Positions 42,402 to 53,871 of a stretch of 64,000 nt of DNA are shown in pieces. This DNA comes from Rhodocyclaceae bacterium (GTDB lineage Bacteria > Pseudomonadota > Gammaproteobacteria > Burkholderiales > Rhodocyclaceae). The notes beneath the pieces were generated by a model that was not told where the DNA came from, made no database searches, and saw nothing but the letters and a program-made list of their open reading frames with translations. The DNA is taken from NCBI GenBank assembly GCA_024709955.1, contig JANJVS010000033.1:1-64000 (forward strand), read 5' to 3'. Numbering within the stretch: the stretch's first letter is position 1; each line of letters opens with the position of its first letter. The position numbers and the translations under genes are program-made.

Positions 42402-44624
42402 TCAGAAGCGGTATTCGAGGAAAGCCATCCAGCTGCGCGGCTGCTGGGGCATGTCGTAGAAGGTGCGGCTGGCCGAGCCGTGGGCGGCGTAGTGGCGCTT
42501 GTCGAACAGGTTGTAGATGTCGAGCCAGAGGCTGGCGCGGCCGTCGAACAGCTTGTGCCAACCGACGTGCAGGTTCGCGAGGGTGTAGCCGGGAGTTTCG
42601 AGACGGTCGGGCGGATCGTTGCGGTTCTGCTTGCGGCCGTTGGCGGTTTTGCCGATGAGCAGCACCTGCGGCGTGATGCTGAAGCGGTCGCCATGGCGGA
42701 AGGTCGCGCCGAGCTTGTATTTCCGGTTGGCGACGTAGGGGATGTCCCAGTCGACGCCGTCGCCCTCGTCGATCTTGCCCCGCACCCAGCTCGCGCTGCC
42801 CCAGACGTCGCCGGTCCAGGCGCCGCCGAGCTTGAAGCGCCACTGCGCCATCAGGTCGAGGCCGCTCTGCTCCTGGCCGCCGGCGTTGCCCTTGGTCTCG
42901 GGGTTGATGAGGATCGCCCCGGGGATCGCGTGGATGTCGGTGGCGGGCCGGGTGACGATCAGGTTCTTGATGCGGCTGCGGTAGAGGTTGGCCACCGCGT
43001 TGACGTCCTGGCGCGGGCGCCAGTCCCAGGTCAGGCTCAGGGTCTTGGCCTCTTCCGGTTCCAGGTTGAAGTTCGGCACGCGGAAGCTGGTGCCGCGATA
43101 CAGGCCGCCGGCGTCGCGCGTGCCGTCGAAAATGCCGAAGGAGCTCAGGCTCTCCTCCGGCGAGGGCGCGCGGAAGGCCGTGCCGTAGAGCGCCTTGAAC
43201 AGATGCCGCTCGCCGGCGCGCCAGACCGCGCCGAGGCGCGGATTGAGCGACTGGCCGTACTCGGAATGGTGGTCGAGGCGCAGGCCGGCCATGGTCGAGA
43301 AGCGGCCGGTCCACTCGGACTGGATCTGCGCGTAGGCCGAAAGGTTGTCGAAGGAGGCGTCGTAGATCGCCAGCGGGATATCGGTGTTGGGATAGTAGTA
43401 GCCTTGGGAATCCGGCCCGTGGTCGGTGTCGTAGGGCGCCGGCAGCGAGGCGGTCTCGATGGCGTAGAACTTCTGGTAGCCGAGGCCGGCCTGCGCGCGG
43501 TGGCGCTCGTCGAGCCGCCAGTCGAGGTTCTGCTCGATGGAGAAGCGCTCGCCGCGCACGTAGGAATAGCCGTCGATGTAGTTGTTGTAGATGTTGTTGT
43601 ACTTGGCCTCGGGGTCGACTTCCATGTGCGAGTAATCGACCACCAGTTCGCCCGACAGGCTGGCGGAGACGGCGAAGCGGTACTTGCCATGGAGCGTGTC
43701 GGTCTGGGTGATCCAGCGCGAATCGTCGAGGTAGCGCGCCGTCGCCGGGGGATCGCCGGTGCTGGTCAGGCTGCGGAAGACGTTGCGGTAGAAACCGAAC
43801 GTCAGGTCGTTCCCGAGGTCCATCCGCGCGTAGAGGCTGCCGCTGCCGATGTCGCCGACGTAATCCTCGCGCCGCGCCGCCGGGACGACGACGTTGCCGT
43901 TGAAGGTCTTGGCGTCCACCTTGGCGAACGCGGCCGGATAGTAGTCCTGCAGCGGCGCCCGGTCGGAGCGCTGCCAATGGCCGCCGACGTTGAGCGCCAG
44001 CCCGCTGTCGTTCTTCATGCCGGCCATGAAGGAGGCCTCGCGGCTGTCGAAGCGGCCGACGCCGATCTCGGCCCAGGCCCCTTGGCGGTCGGCGGCGCGG
44101 TCGGTGATGATGTTCACCACGCCGGCCACGGCGTCGGCGCCGTAGAGCGCGGCGGCCGGGCCGTAGAGGAACTCCACCTGCTTGGCGTGGTAGAGGGCGA
44201 AGTTCTCGGCGAGCGGGAAGTTGCCGCCGGCCGGATGGCCGATGCGCACCCCGTCCAACATGACCACGAGCTTGTTCGGCCCCGTGTAGCCCTGCACCGA
44301 GAACTGGTTGTACTGGGAGGACTTGGTGCCGCGCATGAAGTCCACGCCCGGCATGTCCTCCAGCAGGTCGGCGAGGTTCCGGTAGCGCCGCTCGCGGATC
44401 TGCTCGCGCGTGACGACGACGATGTGCGCCGGGGTGCGGTCGCGCGTCTCGTGGCGGCGCGAGGCCGTCACCACGGGGATGTTGATCAGCTCCGCGAGGG
44501 AGAGCGGCATGAGCCGGTCGAGTTCGGCCTCGATCGAGACCGGCTGATTCGCCCAGGCGGAAGCCCCCCCCAAGGCCAGGATGACCGTCAGGGCCACCCG
44601 GCAACGACGGATTCGCTTGGGCAT
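42402..44624 (-). CDS. TonB-dependent receptor
   Basis: Plug motifs (NLADLLEDMPGVDFMRG, QVEFLYGPAAALYGADAVAGVVNIIT), C-terminal aromatic beta-barrel end FLEYRF. Confidence 0.93.
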   Translation of the reverse strand: MPKRIRRCRVALTVILALGGASAWANQPVSIEAELDRLMPLSLAELINIPVVTASRRHETRDRTPAHIVVVTREQIRERRYRNLADLLEDMPGVDFMRGTKSSQYNQFSVQGYTGPNKLVVMLDGVRIGHPAGGNFPLAENFALYHAKQVEFLYGPAAALYGADAVAGVVNIITDRAADRQGAWAEIGVGRFDSREASFMAGMKNDSGLALNVGGHWQRSDRAPLQDYYPAAFAKVDAKTFNGNVVVPAARREDYVGDIGSGSLYARMDLGNDLTFGFYRNVFRSLTSTGDPPATARYLDDSRWITQTDTLHGKYRFAVSASLSGELVVDYSHMEVDPEAKYNNIYNNYIDGYSYVRGERFSIEQNLDWRLDERHRAQAGLGYQKFYAIETASLPAPYDTDHGPDSQGYYYPNTDIPLAIYDASFDNLSAYAQIQSEWTGRFSTMAGLRLDHHSEYGQSLNPRLGAVWRAGERHLFKALYGTAFRAPSPEESLSSFGIFDGTRDAGGLYRGTSFRVPNFNLEPEEAKTLSLTWDWRPRQDVNAVANLYRSRIKNLIVTRPATDIHAIPGAILINPETKGNAGGQEQSGLDLMAQWRFKLGGAWTGDVWGSASWVRGKIDEGDGVDWDIPYVANRKYKLGATFRHGDRFSITPQVLLIGKTANGRKQNRNDPPDRLETPGYTLANLHVGWHKLFDGRASLWLDIYNLFDKRHYAAHGSASRTFYDMPQQPRSWMAFLEYRF

Positions 44625-44727
44625 GACCGAGTATTGCTCCGCTTGGATAGGAAATGCGGATGTTATCAGCGGCAAAACCGGAAAACCAGATTGGCCATAG
44701 GGCATAATGCGGGCGATTTTTCTCCCT

Positions 44728-45246
44728 ATGCACCCATTCAGCCCCCCGATTTCGGCGCCCGCGCGCGCCTATGTCGCCCTCGGCGCCAACCTCGGCGACC
44801 CGGTCGCGACGGTGCGCGCCGCCAGCGCCGCGCTGGCGCGCATCGCGGGCGCGCGCCTGCTCGCCGTCTCCTCGCTCTACCGCACCGCGCCGGTGGGCCT
44901 GCGCGACCAGCCCGACTTCATCAACGCCGTGGCGGCCATGGACGTGGACGCCACCGTGCTGCCGGCGCCGACTTTTCTCGCCGCCCTGTTCGCCATCGAG
45001 GCCGAGTTCGGCCGCGTGCGCAGCGTCCGGAACGCGCCGCGCACCCTCGACCTCGACCTGCTGCTCTACGGCGACGCGCGCCGCGACGACCCGGCGCTGA
45101 CCCTGCCCCACCCGCGGCTGGCCGAGCGCGCCTTCGTCCTCGCGCCGCTGGCGGAGATCGCCCCGCGACTGGAGATCGTCGGCCTCGGCCGCGTCGCCGA
45201 CCTGCTGGCGGGCGTCGCCGACCAGCGCATCGAGCGCCTCGGCTGA
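44728..45246 (+). CDS. folK: 2-amino-4-hydroxy-6-hydroxymethyldihydropteridine diphosphokinase
   Basis: VALGANLGDPVATV, TAPVGLRDQPDFINAVA, RTLDLDLLLYG, LPHPRLAERAFVLAPL. Confidence 0.95.
   Translation: MHPFSPPISAPARAYVALGANLGDPVATVRAASAALARIAGARLLAVSSLYRTAPVGLRDQPDFINAVAAMDVDATVLPAPTFLAALFAIEAEFGRVRSVRNAPRTLDLDLLLYGDARRDDPALTLPHPRLAERAFVLAPLAEIAPRLEIVGLGRVADLLAGVADQRIERLG
44952..44976 (+). repeat. Dispersed repeat unit inside folK, encodes TVLPAPTF
   Basis: caccgtgctgccggcgccgactttt, in frame. Confidence 0.85.
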
Positions 45247-45261
45247 AGCTGGCGCGCCGCC

Positions 45262-45621
45262 ATGAACCTGCCGCACATCCCCGTCGTCTGGCAGACCGCC
45301 CTGCTGCTGACCGCGTCGAACGTCTTCATGACCTTCGCCTGGTACGCCCACCTCAAGAACCTCAACGACCGGCCCTGGTGGATCGCGGCGCTGGCATCCT
45401 GGGGCATCGCCCTGTTCGAATACCTGCTGCAGGTGCCCGCCAACCGCATCGGCCACCACGAGATGTCGCTGGCGCAGCTCAAGATCCTGCAGGAAGTCAT
45501 CAGCCTGACGGTGTTCGTGCCCTTCGTCGTGTTCTACATGCGCCAGCCGCTGAAACTCGATTATCTGTGGGCCGGTTTGTGTATCCTTGGCGCCGTCTAT
45601 TTCATTTTCCGCAGCCCGTAG
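45262..45621 (+). CDS. DUF486/DMT-like membrane protein
   Basis: FMTFAWYAHLKNLNDRPWWIAALASWGIALFEYLLQVPANRIGH. Confidence 0.9.
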   Translation: MNLPHIPVVWQTALLLTASNVFMTFAWYAHLKNLNDRPWWIAALASWGIALFEYLLQVPANRIGHHEMSLAQLKILQEVISLTVFVPFVVFYMRQPLKLDYLWAGLCILGAVYFIFRSP

Positions 45622-46437
45622 ATGACCTATCTCGCCTCGAACAAGCCGATCACCCTGCCGGAACTCGCGCGCATGAAGCACGCCGGCGAGAAGATCGCCA
45701 TGCTGACCTGCTACGACGCCAGCTTCGCCGCGCTGGAGGACCGCTGCGGCGTGGATGTGATGCTGGTCGGCGATTCGCTCGGCAACGTGATCCAGGGCAA
45801 GACCTCGACGCTGCCGGTGACCATGGAGCACATGATCTATCACACCGCCTGCGTCGCCAGCCTGCCGTCGCGGCCGATGATCGTCGCCGACATGCCCTTC
45901 GGCGCCTATCACGAGTCGAAGGAGCAGGCGATCAGGAACGCCGGCGCCCTGCTCGCCGCCGGCGCCGAGATGGTCAAGCTCGAGGGCGGCGCGGTGATGG
46001 CCGAGACCGTGCATTTCATGGTCGAGCGCGGCGTGCCGGTCTGCGCCCACATCGGCCTGACGCCGCAATCCGTGCATGCCCTCGGCGGCTACCGCGTGCA
46101 GGGCCGCGACGAGGCCTCGGCGGCGCGCATGAAGGCCGACGCCCGCGCCCTCGAAGACGCCGGCGCGGCGCTGATGGTGCTGGAGATGGTGCCGGCCGGC
46201 CTGGCCGGCGAGATCACGCGCGAGCTCAAGGTCTGCGCCACCATCGGCATCGGCGCCGGCCCCGACTGCGACGGCCAGGTGCTGGTGCTGCACGACATGC
46301 TGGGTCTCTATCCGGGCAGAAAGGGGCGCTTCGTGCGCGACTTCATGGCCACGGCGCAGAGCATCGAAGGCGCCGTCCAGGCCTATGTCGCCGCCGTCAA
46401 GGACGGCAGCTACCCCGCCCCCGAACACTGTTACTGA
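45622..46437 (+). CDS. panB: 3-methyl-2-oxobutanoate hydroxymethyltransferase
   Basis: [30 protein letters not shown]. Confidence 0.96.
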   Translation: MTYLASNKPITLPELARMKHAGEKIAMLTCYDASFAALEDRCGVDVMLVGDSLGNVIQGKTSTLPVTMEHMIYHTACVASLPSRPMIVADMPFGAYHESKEQAIRNAGALLAAGAEMVKLEGGAVMAETVHFMVERGVPVCAHIGLTPQSVHALGGYRVQGRDEASAARMKADARALEDAGAALMVLEMVPAGLAGEITRELKVCATIGIGAGPDCDGQVLVLHDMLGLYPGRKGRFVRDFMATAQSIEGAVQAYVAAVKDGSYPAPEHCY

Positions 46438-46447
46438 GCTTTTCCCG

Positions 46448-47275
46448 ATGCAAATCCACGAGACCATCGCCGGCGTGCGCGCCGCGCTGCAATCGGCCGG
46501 CCGTATCGTCTTCGTGCCGACCATGGGCAACCTGCACGACGGCCACATCGCGCTGATGCGCCAGGCGCGCGCCCATGGCGACTGCGTGGTCGCCTCGATC
46601 TTCGTGAACCGCCTGCAGTTCCGCCCCGGCGAGGATTTTGACAAGTACCCGCGCACCTTCGCGGCCGACTGCGAGCGCCTGATCGCCGCCGGCGTGGATC
46701 ACCTGTTCGCGCCGAGCGAGACGGAGCTCTATCCCGAGCCGCAGCGCTATGTCGTCGAGCCGCCGGCCGAGCATGCGACCATTCTCGAAGGCGAGTTCCG
46801 CCCCGGCCACTTCCGCGGCGTCGCCACGGTGGTGATGAAGCTGTTCGCCATCGTCCGGCCCCAGGCCGCGCTGTTCGGCAAGAAGGATTTCCAGCAGTTC
46901 ATGGTGCTCTCGGCGATGGTCCGGGAATTCGCGCTGCCGATCGAGGTGATCCCCGGCGCGACGGTGCGCGCCGCCGACGGCCTGGCGCTCTCCTCGCGCA
47001 ACGGCTACCTGTCGGCTGCGGAGCGCGCCGAGGCGCCGCGCCTGCACCGCGTGCTGAACCAGGTGGTGACGGCGATCCGCGCCGGCAGCCGCGATTTCGC
47101 CGCCCTCGAGGCGGCCGGCCTGGCCGAATTGCGCGCCCACGGCTGGGAACCCGACTATCTTGCGGTACGCCGAAAGTTTGATCTACAATCGCCGTCCGCT
47201 CACGATTCCGGGTTGGTGGTGCTGGCCGCGGCGCGCTTGGGTAGCACGCGCCTCATCGACAACCTGGAAGTTTAG
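46448..47275 (+). CDS. panC: Pantoate--beta-alanine ligase
   Basis: [30 protein letters not shown]. Confidence 0.96.
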   Translation: MQIHETIAGVRAALQSAGRIVFVPTMGNLHDGHIALMRQARAHGDCVVASIFVNRLQFRPGEDFDKYPRTFAADCERLIAAGVDHLFAPSETELYPEPQRYVVEPPAEHATILEGEFRPGHFRGVATVVMKLFAIVRPQAALFGKKDFQQFMVLSAMVREFALPIEVIPGATVRAADGLALSSRNGYLSAAERAEAPRLHRVLNQVVTAIRAGSRDFAALEAAGLAELRAHGWEPDYLAVRRKFDLQSPSAHDSGLVVLAAARLGSTRLIDNLEV

Positions 47276-47393
47276 GTCACCGCGATGCGCTCATGCCGGC
47301 GGTGCGCCAGAAGCGCACGAGAGAGGACCTTGGCCGGGACGATTGCGTGCCGGGTCTTTACTTATGCCGCCTAAGCATGACAGGAGAGCGACC

Positions 47394-47777
47394 ATGCAAC
47401 GCACCATGCTGAAATCCAAGCTGCACCGCGTCACCGTGACCCAGGCCGAGCTGCACTACGAGGGTTCCTGCGCCATCGACGAGCACCTCATGGATGCCGC
47501 CGACATCAAGGAATACCAGCAGATCGACATCTACAACGTCACCAACGGCGAGCGCTTCTCCACCTACGCGATCCGCGCCGAGCGCGGTTCCGGCACCATC
47601 TCGGTGAACGGCGCCGCCGCCCGCCTCGCCGCTCCCGGCGACCTGCTGATCATCTGCACCTACGCCGCCTACAGCGAGGTCGAGCTGGCCAAGCACGAGC
47701 CCGACCTGGTCTACGTCGATGCGAAGAACCGCATCACCCATCGCAGCCAGAAGATCCCGATCCAGGCCGCCGCCTGA
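47394..47777 (+). CDS. panD: Aspartate 1-decarboxylase
   Basis: [47 protein letters not shown]. Confidence 0.96.
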   Translation: MQRTMLKSKLHRVTVTQAELHYEGSCAIDEHLMDAADIKEYQQIDIYNVTNGERFSTYAIRAERGSGTISVNGAAARLAAPGDLLIICTYAAYSEVELAKHEPDLVYVDAKNRITHRSQKIPIQAAA

Positions 47778-47797
47778 GGCCACCCGGTAGCGCAAGC

Positions 47798-47824
47798 AAG
47801 ACCCGCCTCGGCGGGTCTTTTTTT
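47798..47824 (+). terminator. Intrinsic terminator after panD
   Basis: aagacccgcc-tc-ggcgggtctt followed by T-tract. Confidence 0.85.
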
Positions 47825-47900
47825 ATCCGCTCCCCTGCCCCGCCAGGCGGACGATCGGCGCAGATGCATCACCAAAGCAATACAAATGAAAAGCCGAAAT

Positions 47901-48023
47901 CACCGTCCCGCGAGCGCCGACTTTTGGCTGCGGCCGTGCTACTTAACCGGCTGCGCCGGTTAGCCTGCGCCCAAAGTCGTGGCCGATTTGGGAGCGCTCA
48001 CCGTACCGCGAGCGCCGACTTTT
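47901..48023 (+). repeat. Composite repeat element C
   Basis: Units 47901-47925 and 47999-48023; core taaccggc-tgc-gccggtta hairpin (47944-47962). Confidence 0.9.
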
Positions 48024-48096
48024 GCAATCGCCATAGACCCCCGCGCAAGCGGCATTGATAATCCTGATGCGGCCTCGCGCCGCACCGTCAGGGCAC

Positions 48097-48110
48097 TTGA
48101 CCGCCATCAA
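48097..48110 (+). promoter_or_regulatory. FNR/DNR-type box upstream of norC
   Basis: TTGACCGCCATCAA; centre 32 bp from TAGAGT -10-like hexamer (48133-48138). Confidence 0.75.
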
Positions 48111-48182
48111 GGAATAGCGCTACCCCCTTCCGTAGAGTCCCGCCACGCCGCATTCCGTGGCTATCGACAACAAGGGGGCCTT

Positions 48183-48617
48183 ATGAGCGAAGCATTTACC
48201 ACCTCGACCGCCCGAAACATCTTCTATGGCGGGACGATGTTCTTCCTGCTGGTGTTTCTGGCACTGACATACCAGACCGAACAGGTCATCCCGAAACGCG
48301 ACAAGCGCGAAATGCTGGCCGATCCGAATGTGGTCGCCGGCAAGAAGCTTTGGGAAGTCAACAACTGCATCGGCTGCCATTCGCTGCTGGGCGAGGGCGC
48401 CTATTTCGCGCCGGAGCTGGGCAACGTCGTCGCCCGCCTCGGCAGCCAGGAAGCCGTCATGGCCTTCATCCAGTCGCGTCCGAAGGAAGGCGTGCCCGGC
48501 CGCCGCAGCATGCCCCAGTTCAACTTCACGGACCAGCAACTCAAGGAAATCGCCGCGTTCCTGAATTACGTGGGCCAGATCGACACCGCCAAGTGGCCGC
48601 CCAACATCCAGGGCTGA
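48183..48617 (+). CDS. norC: Nitric oxide reductase subunit C
   Basis: N-terminal TM, GKKLWEVNNCIGCHSLLGEGAYFAPELGNV. Confidence 0.96.
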   Translation: MSEAFTTSTARNIFYGGTMFFLLVFLALTYQTEQVIPKRDKREMLADPNVVAGKKLWEVNNCIGCHSLLGEGAYFAPELGNVVARLGSQEAVMAFIQSRPKEGVPGRRSMPQFNFTDQQLKEIAAFLNYVGQIDTAKWPPNIQG

Positions 48618-48632
48618 TACGGACCGACCTAG

Positions 48633-50018
<1,386 letters not shown>

Positions 50019-50040
50019 TCGAGTTCCCGCACAGGGAAAG

Positions 50041-50070
50041 AACGGCGCCCTCCGGGGCGCCGTTTTTTTT
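50041..50070 (+). terminator. Intrinsic terminator after norB
   Basis: aacggcgccc-tccg-gggcgccgtt followed by T-tract. Confidence 0.88.
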
Positions 50071-50170
50071 GCCGAACGCGCCCGGGCGCGCGGGGCGCGG
50101 GGTATATCATGCGCGCAGCGACCGACCGGCCGGGCAATGGCATCCGGCTGGCATTTCCAGGAGAACACAC

Positions 50171-50476
50171 ATGGTCATCGACATGACGCACGCCGGGGAG
50201 CAACTGCTGGTTCGCCTCGTGGGCCGCTTCGACTTCACCACGCGCGGCCAGTTCATACCCGAGGTCGAAGAGGCGCTCCCCACGGTCCCCGGCGGCGAAA
50301 TCAGGATCGACATGAGCGGGGTGGAGTACATCGACAGCTCCGCCCTCGGCATGCTGCTGATGCTGCGCGACAAGGCCAAGCGGCACGCCAAGACGGTCAC
50401 CCTGGCCGGCGCCCAGGGCATGGTCAGGGACATCATCACGACCGCCCAGTTCGACAAGCTGTTCAGCATCCGCTGA
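50171..50476 (+). CDS. STAS domain anti-sigma factor antagonist
   Basis: IRIDMSGVEYIDSSALGMLLMLRDKAK. Confidence 0.88.
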   Translation: MVIDMTHAGEQLLVRLVGRFDFTTRGQFIPEVEEALPTVPGGEIRIDMSGVEYIDSSALGMLLMLRDKAKRHAKTVTLAGAQGMVRDIITTAQFDKLFSIR

Positions 50477-50495
50477 CCCGGCGGCGGCGCCCGGC

Positions 50496-50590
50496 CACCG
50501 TCCCGCCGGCGCCGACTTTTGTTCCGGCCGCCGCGCTTCAGCCTCCACGAAAGCCGGGGCGCGCTCATCGCCTCGTCAGCGCCGACTGTT
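50496..50590 (+). repeat. Composite repeat element D (hairpin core lost)
   Basis: Unit 50496-50520, inverted half unit cacgaaagccgg, degenerate unit 50566-50590. Confidence 0.75.
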
Positions 50591-50614
50591 CCCTGGCCGC
50601 CCCTGGCGGCACGC

Positions 50615-50628
50615 TTGTTTCATGTCAA
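50615..50628 (+). promoter_or_regulatory. Weak FNR/DNR-type box upstream of norE
   Basis: TTGTTTCATGTCAA; ~33 bp from TAATAT (50652-50657). Confidence 0.45.
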
Positions 50629-50682
50629 GGCGGTCATATATCGCTTCTGGCTAATATGGCCAAAACAACAGAAAGCCATGCC

Positions 50683-51279
50683 ATGACAAGTCCCCCAACA
50701 CTTGACGCCGGCGGCCACAAACCGCACGTCTACCCGCCCGGCGACCTCGCCATCTGGGTGTTCATCCTCGCCGAGCTCTCGGCCTTCTTCGTGCTGTTCG
50801 CCGCCTACGCCTTCACGCGGCTCAAGCACCTCGAACTGTTCGACGAGATGCAGCGCACCCTCGACAGCGACGCCGGCATGATCAACACCCTGCTGCTGAT
50901 CACCGGCAGCTGGTGCGTGGCGCGCGCCATCGCCGCGATCAAGCGCAACCGCTGCCGCGAAAGCAGCCACTGGCTGCTGGCGGCGATGCTCACCGGCGTC
51001 GGCTTCCTGGTCGTCAAGTACTTCGAATACGGCGCCAAGTTCGCCGCCGGCATCGACCTCGACACCAACCTCTTCTACACCTTCTACATCTCCCTGACGA
51101 TGTTCCACGCCATGCACGTCGTGCTCGGCATGGCGATCCTGTTCTTCGTCTGGAAGAAGGCCCTGGCCGGCGGCTATTCGGCCCACGACCACCACGGCAT
51201 GGAGACCGGCGCGAGCTACTGGCACATGGTCGACCTGGTGTGGATCATCCTGTTCCCCCTCGTCTACATCATGCGCTGA
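50683..51279 (+). CDS. norE: NorE-like cytochrome c oxidase subunit III family protein
   Basis: PPGDLAIWVFILAELSAFFVLFAAYA, FHAMHVVLGMAILFF. Confidence 0.88.
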   Translation: MTSPPTLDAGGHKPHVYPPGDLAIWVFILAELSAFFVLFAAYAFTRLKHLELFDEMQRTLDSDAGMINTLLLITGSWCVARAIAAIKRNRCRESSHWLLAAMLTGVGFLVVKYFEYGAKFAAGIDLDTNLFYTFYISLTMFHAMHVVLGMAILFFVWKKALAGGYSAHDHHGMETGASYWHMVDLVWIILFPLVYIMR

Positions 51280-51286
51280 GGCCATC

Positions 51287-51547
51287 ATGAGCATCCATTT
51301 CCTCAACGTCATCTGGGTCGCGCTGATGGTCGCGACGGTACTGACCTGGTTCATCGGCAAGAGCGTGCAGATGAGCGCGCCCCTGGTGGTGATGGTGCTG
51401 GTGATTTCCGCCGTCAAGGGCTGGCTGATCATCTACGACTTCATGGCCTTGCGGCGCGTCAAGTTCCTGTGGCGCGCGCTCGTGCTAGGCTGGCTGCTCC
51501 TGACGCTCGCCGTCATCCTGCTCGCCTATTGGCTCGGACTCAAATGA
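51287..51547 (+). CDS. norF: NorF-like / cytochrome oxidase subunit IV family protein
   Basis: Small TM protein between norE and norQ. Confidence 0.75.
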   Translation: MSIHFLNVIWVALMVATVLTWFIGKSVQMSAPLVVMVLVISAVKGWLIIYDFMALRRVKFLWRALVLGWLLLTLAVILLAYWLGLK

Positions 51548-52329
51548 CCGCTGAACTCCCGTTCTACGAACCCGCCGGCAACGAGATCGACCTGTTCGAG
51601 CACGCGCACAAGAACCACCTGCCCGTGCTCATCAAGGGACCCACCGGCGTCGGCAAGACGCGCTTCGTCGCCTACATGGCGGCGAAGCTGAACCTGCCGC
51701 TCTACACCGTCGCCTGCCACGACGACCTCACCGCCGCCGACCTGGTCGGCCGTCACCTGATCGGCGACGGCGCCACCTACTGGTCCGACGGCCCGCTGAC
51801 GCGCGCCGTGCGCGAGGGCGGCATCTGCTATCTCGACGAGGTGGTCGAGGCGCGCAAGGACACCACGGTGGTGATCCACCCGCTCGCCGACCATCGCCGC
51901 GTGCTGCCGATCGACCGCACCGGCGAGGTGCTGCACGCGCCGGACAACTTCATGCTGGTGGTGTCCTACAACCCCGGCTACCAGAACTTCCTCAAGGGCA
52001 TGAAGCCGTCGACGCGCCAGCGCTTCCTCGCCCTGCGCTTCGACTTCCCCGACGCCGCGCGCGAGGAGGCGGTGCTGATCGGCGAGACCGGCTGCGACGC
52101 GATGACGGCGAAGCGCCTCGTCTCCATCGGCCGCAGCCTGCGCGCCCTCAAGGACGTGGACCTGGAGGAAGTCGCCAGCACGCGCCTGCTCGTCTATGCG
52201 GCGATCCTGATCCGCGACGGCATGGACCCGGTGGCGGCCTGCCGCGCCGCCCTGGTCGAGGCGCTGACGGACGACCTCGAGGTCGCCGCCGCCCTCGACG
52301 AAGTCGTGCTCGCCACCTTCGGCCGATGA
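51544..52329 (+). CDS. norQ: NorQ/CbbQ AAA+ ATPase
   Basis: IKGPTGVGKTRFVAYMAAKL, YNPGYQNFLKGMKPSTRQRF; ATGA overlap with norF. Confidence 0.94.
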   Translation: MTAELPFYEPAGNEIDLFEHAHKNHLPVLIKGPTGVGKTRFVAYMAAKLNLPLYTVACHDDLTAADLVGRHLIGDGATYWSDGPLTRAVREGGICYLDEVVEARKDTTVVIHPLADHRRVLPIDRTGEVLHAPDNFMLVVSYNPGYQNFLKGMKPSTRQRFLALRFDFPDAAREEAVLIGETGCDAMTAKRLVSIGRSLRALKDVDLEEVASTRLLVYAAILIRDGMDPVAACRAALVEALTDDLEVAAALDEVVLATFGR

Positions 52330-52763
52330 AACTGCTGCCGGACGACGACGAGATCGAGGATATCGATGACCGGGACGCCGACGCCGGCGAGACGGTGCCC
52401 GGCCAGGAACTCGCCGTGCTCGCCGAATCGCTCTACCTGATCAACCTGATGCTCGCCCCCGGCCTGGCCTTCCTCGCCATCGTCTGGCTCTGGCTGAAGC
52501 GCAGGAAGGACGCGCCGCCGCTGGCGCGCTGCCACCTCGACCAGACCTTCCAAGTCAGCCTCTGGGGCGGCGTGCTGCTCGTCGTCGCGAACGCCGCTCT
52601 GTTCCTCGCGTTCGGCTGGGACTGGGAATGGACCTGGGTGTTCGTCGTCATCTATTTCACCTGCGTGCATTCGACGCTGATCCTGCTCGGCATGCTCGGG
52701 CTGGCGAAGGCGCTGGCCGGCAAACCCTATGTCTATCCGTACATCGGCCCTCGCTGCGACTGA
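52326..52763 (+). CDS. Conserved membrane protein within nor operon
   Basis: Several TM helices; ATGA overlap with norQ. Confidence 0.7.
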   Translation: MKLLPDDDEIEDIDDRDADAGETVPGQELAVLAESLYLINLMLAPGLAFLAIVWLWLKRRKDAPPLARCHLDQTFQVSLWGGVLLVVANAALFLAFGWDWEWTWVFVVIYFTCVHSTLILLGMLGLAKALAGKPYVYPYIGPRCD

Positions 52764-52764
52764 A

Positions 52765-53763
52765 ATGCCGCGCGCCTACCCGGTCTGGTCGATCCAGCAG
52801 GCGCCGGGCCAGTCCGGCCGCCTGCAGCGCCTGCGCCTGTGGGCGCAGATCGGCTTCTTCGTGCTTTTCGTGATGGCGCCGGTGTTCGACCTGCTGCGCT
52901 ACGACCTGACACGCGGCCATGCGTACCTGCTCGGCTTCGAATGGCGGCTCGGCCTCGACGACTACTTCGCCGGCCGCATCTCGGGCACCGAGGCCGGCAT
53001 CAACATCCTGCTGCGCCTGTTCCTGCCCATCCTCGGCGGCGCCGCGCTGTTCCTCGCCGTCGCCTGGCGCTGGGGGCGCGTCTATTGCGGCTGGCTCTGC
53101 CCGCACTTCTCCGTCGTCGAGACCATCAACGCCCTGATGCGGCGCGCCAGCGGCAAGCAGAGCCTGTGGGACAGGAAGGCCCTGCCGGGCAAGAATCCCG
53201 ACGGCAGCCCCTTCCGCGTCGACGCGCGCTGGTGGCTCGCCACGCTGCCGCTCACCGTCGCCTTCGCGCTGCTCTGGGCCGTCGTGCTGCTGACCTACCT
53301 GCTGCCGCCCGCCGAGGTCTATGCCAACCTGTTCGCCCTCGCGCCGACGCGCAACCAGGCCACCTTCATCGGCGCCGCCACCGTCGTGCTGACACTGGAA
53401 TTCCTCTTCGCGCGCCACCTGTTCTGCCGCTTCGGCTGCGCCGTCGGCCTGTTCCAGAGCCTCGCCTGGATGTCCAACCGCGACGCCATGGTGGTGGGCT
53501 TCCAGCGCCCGCGCGCCGCCGACTGCGCCACTTGCTACGCCGCCAGCGGCCCCGGCTATGCCGCCTGCGAGGGCGTCTGCCCGATGCGCCTGCGCCCGCG
53601 CGTGCCCAAGCACCAGATGTTCACCTGCACCCAGTGCGCCCAGTGCGTCGCCGCCTGCGCCACGGTGCAGGACGGCCAGCCCGGCGGCACCCTGCTCGCC
53701 TGGGTCGAGCGGGAAGAGGCGCGCACCAACGAAACACGCATGAGCCTGACGGGTAAAAGGTAA
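52765..53763 (+). CDS. 4Fe-4S polyferredoxin, NapH/CcoG-like
   Basis: YCGWLCPHFSVVE, CRFGCAVGLFQS, CTQCAQCVAAC. Confidence 0.85.
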   Translation: MPRAYPVWSIQQAPGQSGRLQRLRLWAQIGFFVLFVMAPVFDLLRYDLTRGHAYLLGFEWRLGLDDYFAGRISGTEAGINILLRLFLPILGGAALFLAVAWRWGRVYCGWLCPHFSVVETINALMRRASGKQSLWDRKALPGKNPDGSPFRVDARWWLATLPLTVAFALLWAVVLLTYLLPPAEVYANLFALAPTRNQATFIGAATVVLTLEFLFARHLFCRFGCAVGLFQSLAWMSNRDAMVVGFQRPRAADCATCYAASGPGYAACEGVCPMRLRPRVPKHQMFTCTQCAQCVAACATVQDGQPGGTLLAWVEREEARTNETRMSLTGKR

Positions 53764-53764
53764 T

Positions 53765-53857
53765 GGCCCCCCACGCTCGTCCCACAGGGATTTCCTGCGG
53801 TCACAAACCCGGCTCGCTGCCCCCCACAGGGGGGCGGATGCCTCCTTGGGGCGGCCC
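53765..53857 (+). repeat. Second repeat family (G/C-run hairpin repeat), copy 1
   Basis: ggccccccacgctcg...ctcgctgccccccacaggggggcggatgcctccttggggcggccc; matches reverse complement of 60930-60997. Confidence 0.75.
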
Positions 53858-53871
53858 GGCGGAGGCATAGC

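Noticed and set aside
42385-46656. 1433-aa and 1423-aa overlapping ORFs on both strands
   Set aside because: They run through TonB receptor, folK, panB and panC in wrong frames; compositional artefacts.
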